From: Isochrysis galbana
Taxonomy: Eukaryota; Haptophyta; Isochrysidales; Isochrysidaceae
DNA length: 64,000 bases
Direction of reading: 5' to 3'
Assembly (NCBI GenBank): GCA_018136815.1
Contig: CM030932.1
Span: 2,564,234 to 2,628,233 of the forward strand
Below the pieces are notes generated by a model. It did no database searches. It saw nothing but the letters and a program-made list of their open reading frames with translations, and had not been told where the DNA came from. The position numbers and the translations under genes are program-made. Shown here piece after piece: positions 62,498-64,000 of this stretch (position 1 is its first letter; each line of letters opens with the position of its first letter).

Positions 62498-62840
62498 ATG
62501 GGCCAACTTCAAGTGGTAAGTGCCAAGGAGTGCAAGTGGTAAGTGCCGAGGGGCGTCCCTTCCCCCTCGCACCCTGTTTTGATCCTCTTGGTTGATGCCA
62601 CCGACTGCTTACGCTGACGTAGCGCTGCGCGCCGGGGCTCTCGGCGGGCGCCCACCCGAATGCGGTGCGCCTCACCACGCGCCAGCTGATCAACCCTGGC
62701 TCGCACGCCTTTGTCGAGGATGCGCGCGGCGAGGTGCTCGACATGAAGAGCGGCGCGTCTGGTGGGGCGGAGGGCGCGCTGGCCGTGGAGGCCGTCGGCT
62801 CGGCGGGGCTCCTCGCGCACGCGGCCGTCGTGTTCGTATA
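62498..62840 (+). CDS. Small hypothetical protein, probably 2 exons (about 80 aa)
   Basis: The second part (from about 62623 to the stop at 62840) is protein-like: GAHPNAVRLTTRQLINPGSH, AFVEDARGEVLDMKSGASGG, ALAVEAVGSAGLLAHAAVVF. It is open upstream to an acceptor-like GACGTAG. A first exon ATGGGCCAACTTCAAGTG ending at GTAAGT (62498-62515) joins in phase 0. The donor sequence is duplicated 21 bp downstream (CAAGTGGTAAGTGCC, twice). Family not recognised. The stop is 10-20 bp before the hAT-like remnant, so the remnant may have landed right behind it. Confidence 0.45.
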
Positions 62841-62849
62841 ACCAGCCAG

Positions 62850-63916
62850 TTCCTCCCAGAAATCAAGGATCGCGCAGCCGTTCTCGGTGAGCAAGTCCGC
62901 GTGCCTGGAGACTATTGGACTGGCCGGATGTCAGCAGAGGAGCGCAACACAGCGTATCTGTGCACTGTGCTAGCATACGACGCGCTGTACAAGCCCCCCG
63001 GCAGTCGTGCACCAGGGGCATTCTGGAAGCTTCAGGAGATGGGTCCGAATGGAACGGGCAGTCTCGAACTCGGCGACGCTAGCGGCGAGATCTTCTACCT
63101 GCCCAATAGAGCCTTCCTGAAGTGCTACTACGATACGTTCCCGGACAAGTTGCCGACGCCAGCAGGCAATGGCCAGAATCCAACTGCTTCAACTCCGACA
63201 CCTGAGGCCAGTGGCGGCGGCAGTCGTCAGCGCACAATTAATGATGGCCCTTTGACTCACGATGAGTTTCGTGAAGCTGGGCATCGAGCTGGAAACAACA
63301 GGCTCCTCAACTCGTTCTGGCACCTCGAGAGCGACGAGCTCGCCACTGCTGGGCCCCATCGAGGCCAGAGGGTAGCAGCTTTCAAGTGCGTGATCAAGGA
63401 TGGAAAGCACCATTGGTCGGCGGCAAGCGCAAGCTCATGGACGACTCCGACTCCGAGGAGCCTGGTTGTGATAGTGTCATTGCAGGTCAACAAGCATCCG
63501 AATCGATCGAGGTTGATGCGGTGGTGGTTGAGATGCGCAAGTGGAAGGATATCCAGAAGGAGACCGTTGACAAGTTCAAGGATGAGCAAGGTATCGTCAA
63601 CGAGTTCCGCATGCAATGGGAACTGCGCCAGTCGTTCCCGCTGCACTTTATCGTCTTCAAGCAATGCGCGTCGCATCTCTCTCATGAAGCCAATGTGGAA
63701 CAGATCTTCTCTCTCGCCGGTCGACTCGCAGATCCCAACATGCTTCCGGAAAACCTCACCCGATTCACCCGCGTGCACTTCAATGGCAAGGCGTACAAGC
63801 CGCCATGCGATGCGATTTTAGTCCGCTACATGAAGCTCTTCACGAAAGCTGGGCAGCACGCTGAGTATCTGAATGCTGACGGCGAAGAAGAAGAGGAGAC
63901 GGACAATGTTCAATAG
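62850..63916 (+). pseudogene. hAT-family transposase remnant
   Basis: The C-terminal part (from about 63420) has the hAT dimerisation signature: WELRQSFPLHFIVFKQCASH, HEANVEQIFSLAGRLADPNM, LPENLTRF..VHF, in the manner of E-R-x-FS-x-A-G-R. It ends with an acidic tail at 63916. The N-terminal part is in another frame up to about 63410 (FREAGHRAGNNRLLNSFWHL, FKCVIKDGKHHWS). One frame change near 63408-63412 links them. The catalytic middle of a normal hAT transposase (about 600 aa) is absent, so this is a deleted or domesticated fragment. No inverted repeats were identified around it. Confidence 0.6.
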
Positions 63917-63919
63917 TTT

Positions 63920-64000
63920 GTTCAGTAGCCATCAGACGTCCGACATGTGTGTATAGACGCATTTATATACGTATATAATATACAATAGCTATATATAGCG
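63920..64000. other. AT-rich end of window
   Basis: ATATACGTATATAATATACA-type AT-rich sequence with no feature. Confidence 0.4.

Overview
The window looks like nuclear DNA of a unicellular eukaryote, probably a microalga. It is GC-rich and full of long homopolymer and purine/pyrimidine tracts. Several genes have short introns with GT-AG ends, and one intron appears to use GC-AG. The gene set includes AIP1/WDR1, CCZ1, a mitochondrial carrier, a SET/MYND methyltransferase, a chromodomain protein and an alga-like hybrid histidine kinase. A haptophyte-like lineage would fit the GC-AG intron and composition, but that is inference. Two 100-base runs of N (16469-16568, 38386-38485) are assembly gaps.

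Layout. 1-4140: dispersed GC-rich repeats. 4147-6444 (-): SET/MYND methyltransferase. 6650-8450: homopolymer-rich spacer with a 219-bp tandem duplication. 8507-13372 (-): 1621-aa chromodomain/SANT protein. 15448-15834 (+): hypothetical protein. 18533-21755 (+): seven-exon AIP1. 22290-23210: repeat ends and an inverted pair of SINE-like copies. 23593-26031 (-): TcdA (E1-like tRNA dehydratase) fused to a TatD nuclease. 26369-26539: long CA microsatellite. 26845-29580: GC-rich repeats split by a LINE. 29702-30562 (-): mitochondrial carrier. 31100-31905 (-): LINE endonuclease remnant. 32258-34301 (-): two-exon multi-pass membrane protein. 35160-35820: LINE fragment containing a SINE-like insertion. 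36396-37721 (+): ARM/IQ protein. 38486-40236: Fanzor-like fragment, partial ORF at the gap and a two-TM protein. 40500-41590: repeat remnants. 41824-46982 (-): multi-exon hybrid histidine kinase. 47801-49312: older repeat split by an 800-bp hAT-type element, next to a coding-like segment. 49380-51495: GC-rich repeat split by another LINE. 51673-54003 (-): CCZ1. 54350-55590: GC-rich repeat split by a reversed LINE tail. 57308-59683 (-): two-domain glycosyltransferase. 61232-62251 (+): F-box-like protein missing its first exon. 62498-62840: small two-exon gene. 62850-63916: hAT transposase remnant.

Host genes stand alone, on both strands, with no operon-like logic. They cover chromatin (SET/MYND, chromodomain/SANT), actin turnover (AIP1), late endosome/vacuole traffic (CCZ1), tRNA modification and nucleic-acid processing (TcdA-TatD), two-component signalling, glycosylation and mitochondrial transport. 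Between them lies a layered record of mobile DNA. Five insertions have exact target-site duplications readable by eye (17, 16, 19, 18 and 8 bp), so retrotransposons with T-rich tails and a hAT-type element seem to have been active recently. The items most worth a second look are the Fanzor-like fragment, the TcdA-TatD fusion, the two-domain glycosyltransferase and the hAT-type element with coding-like cargo.
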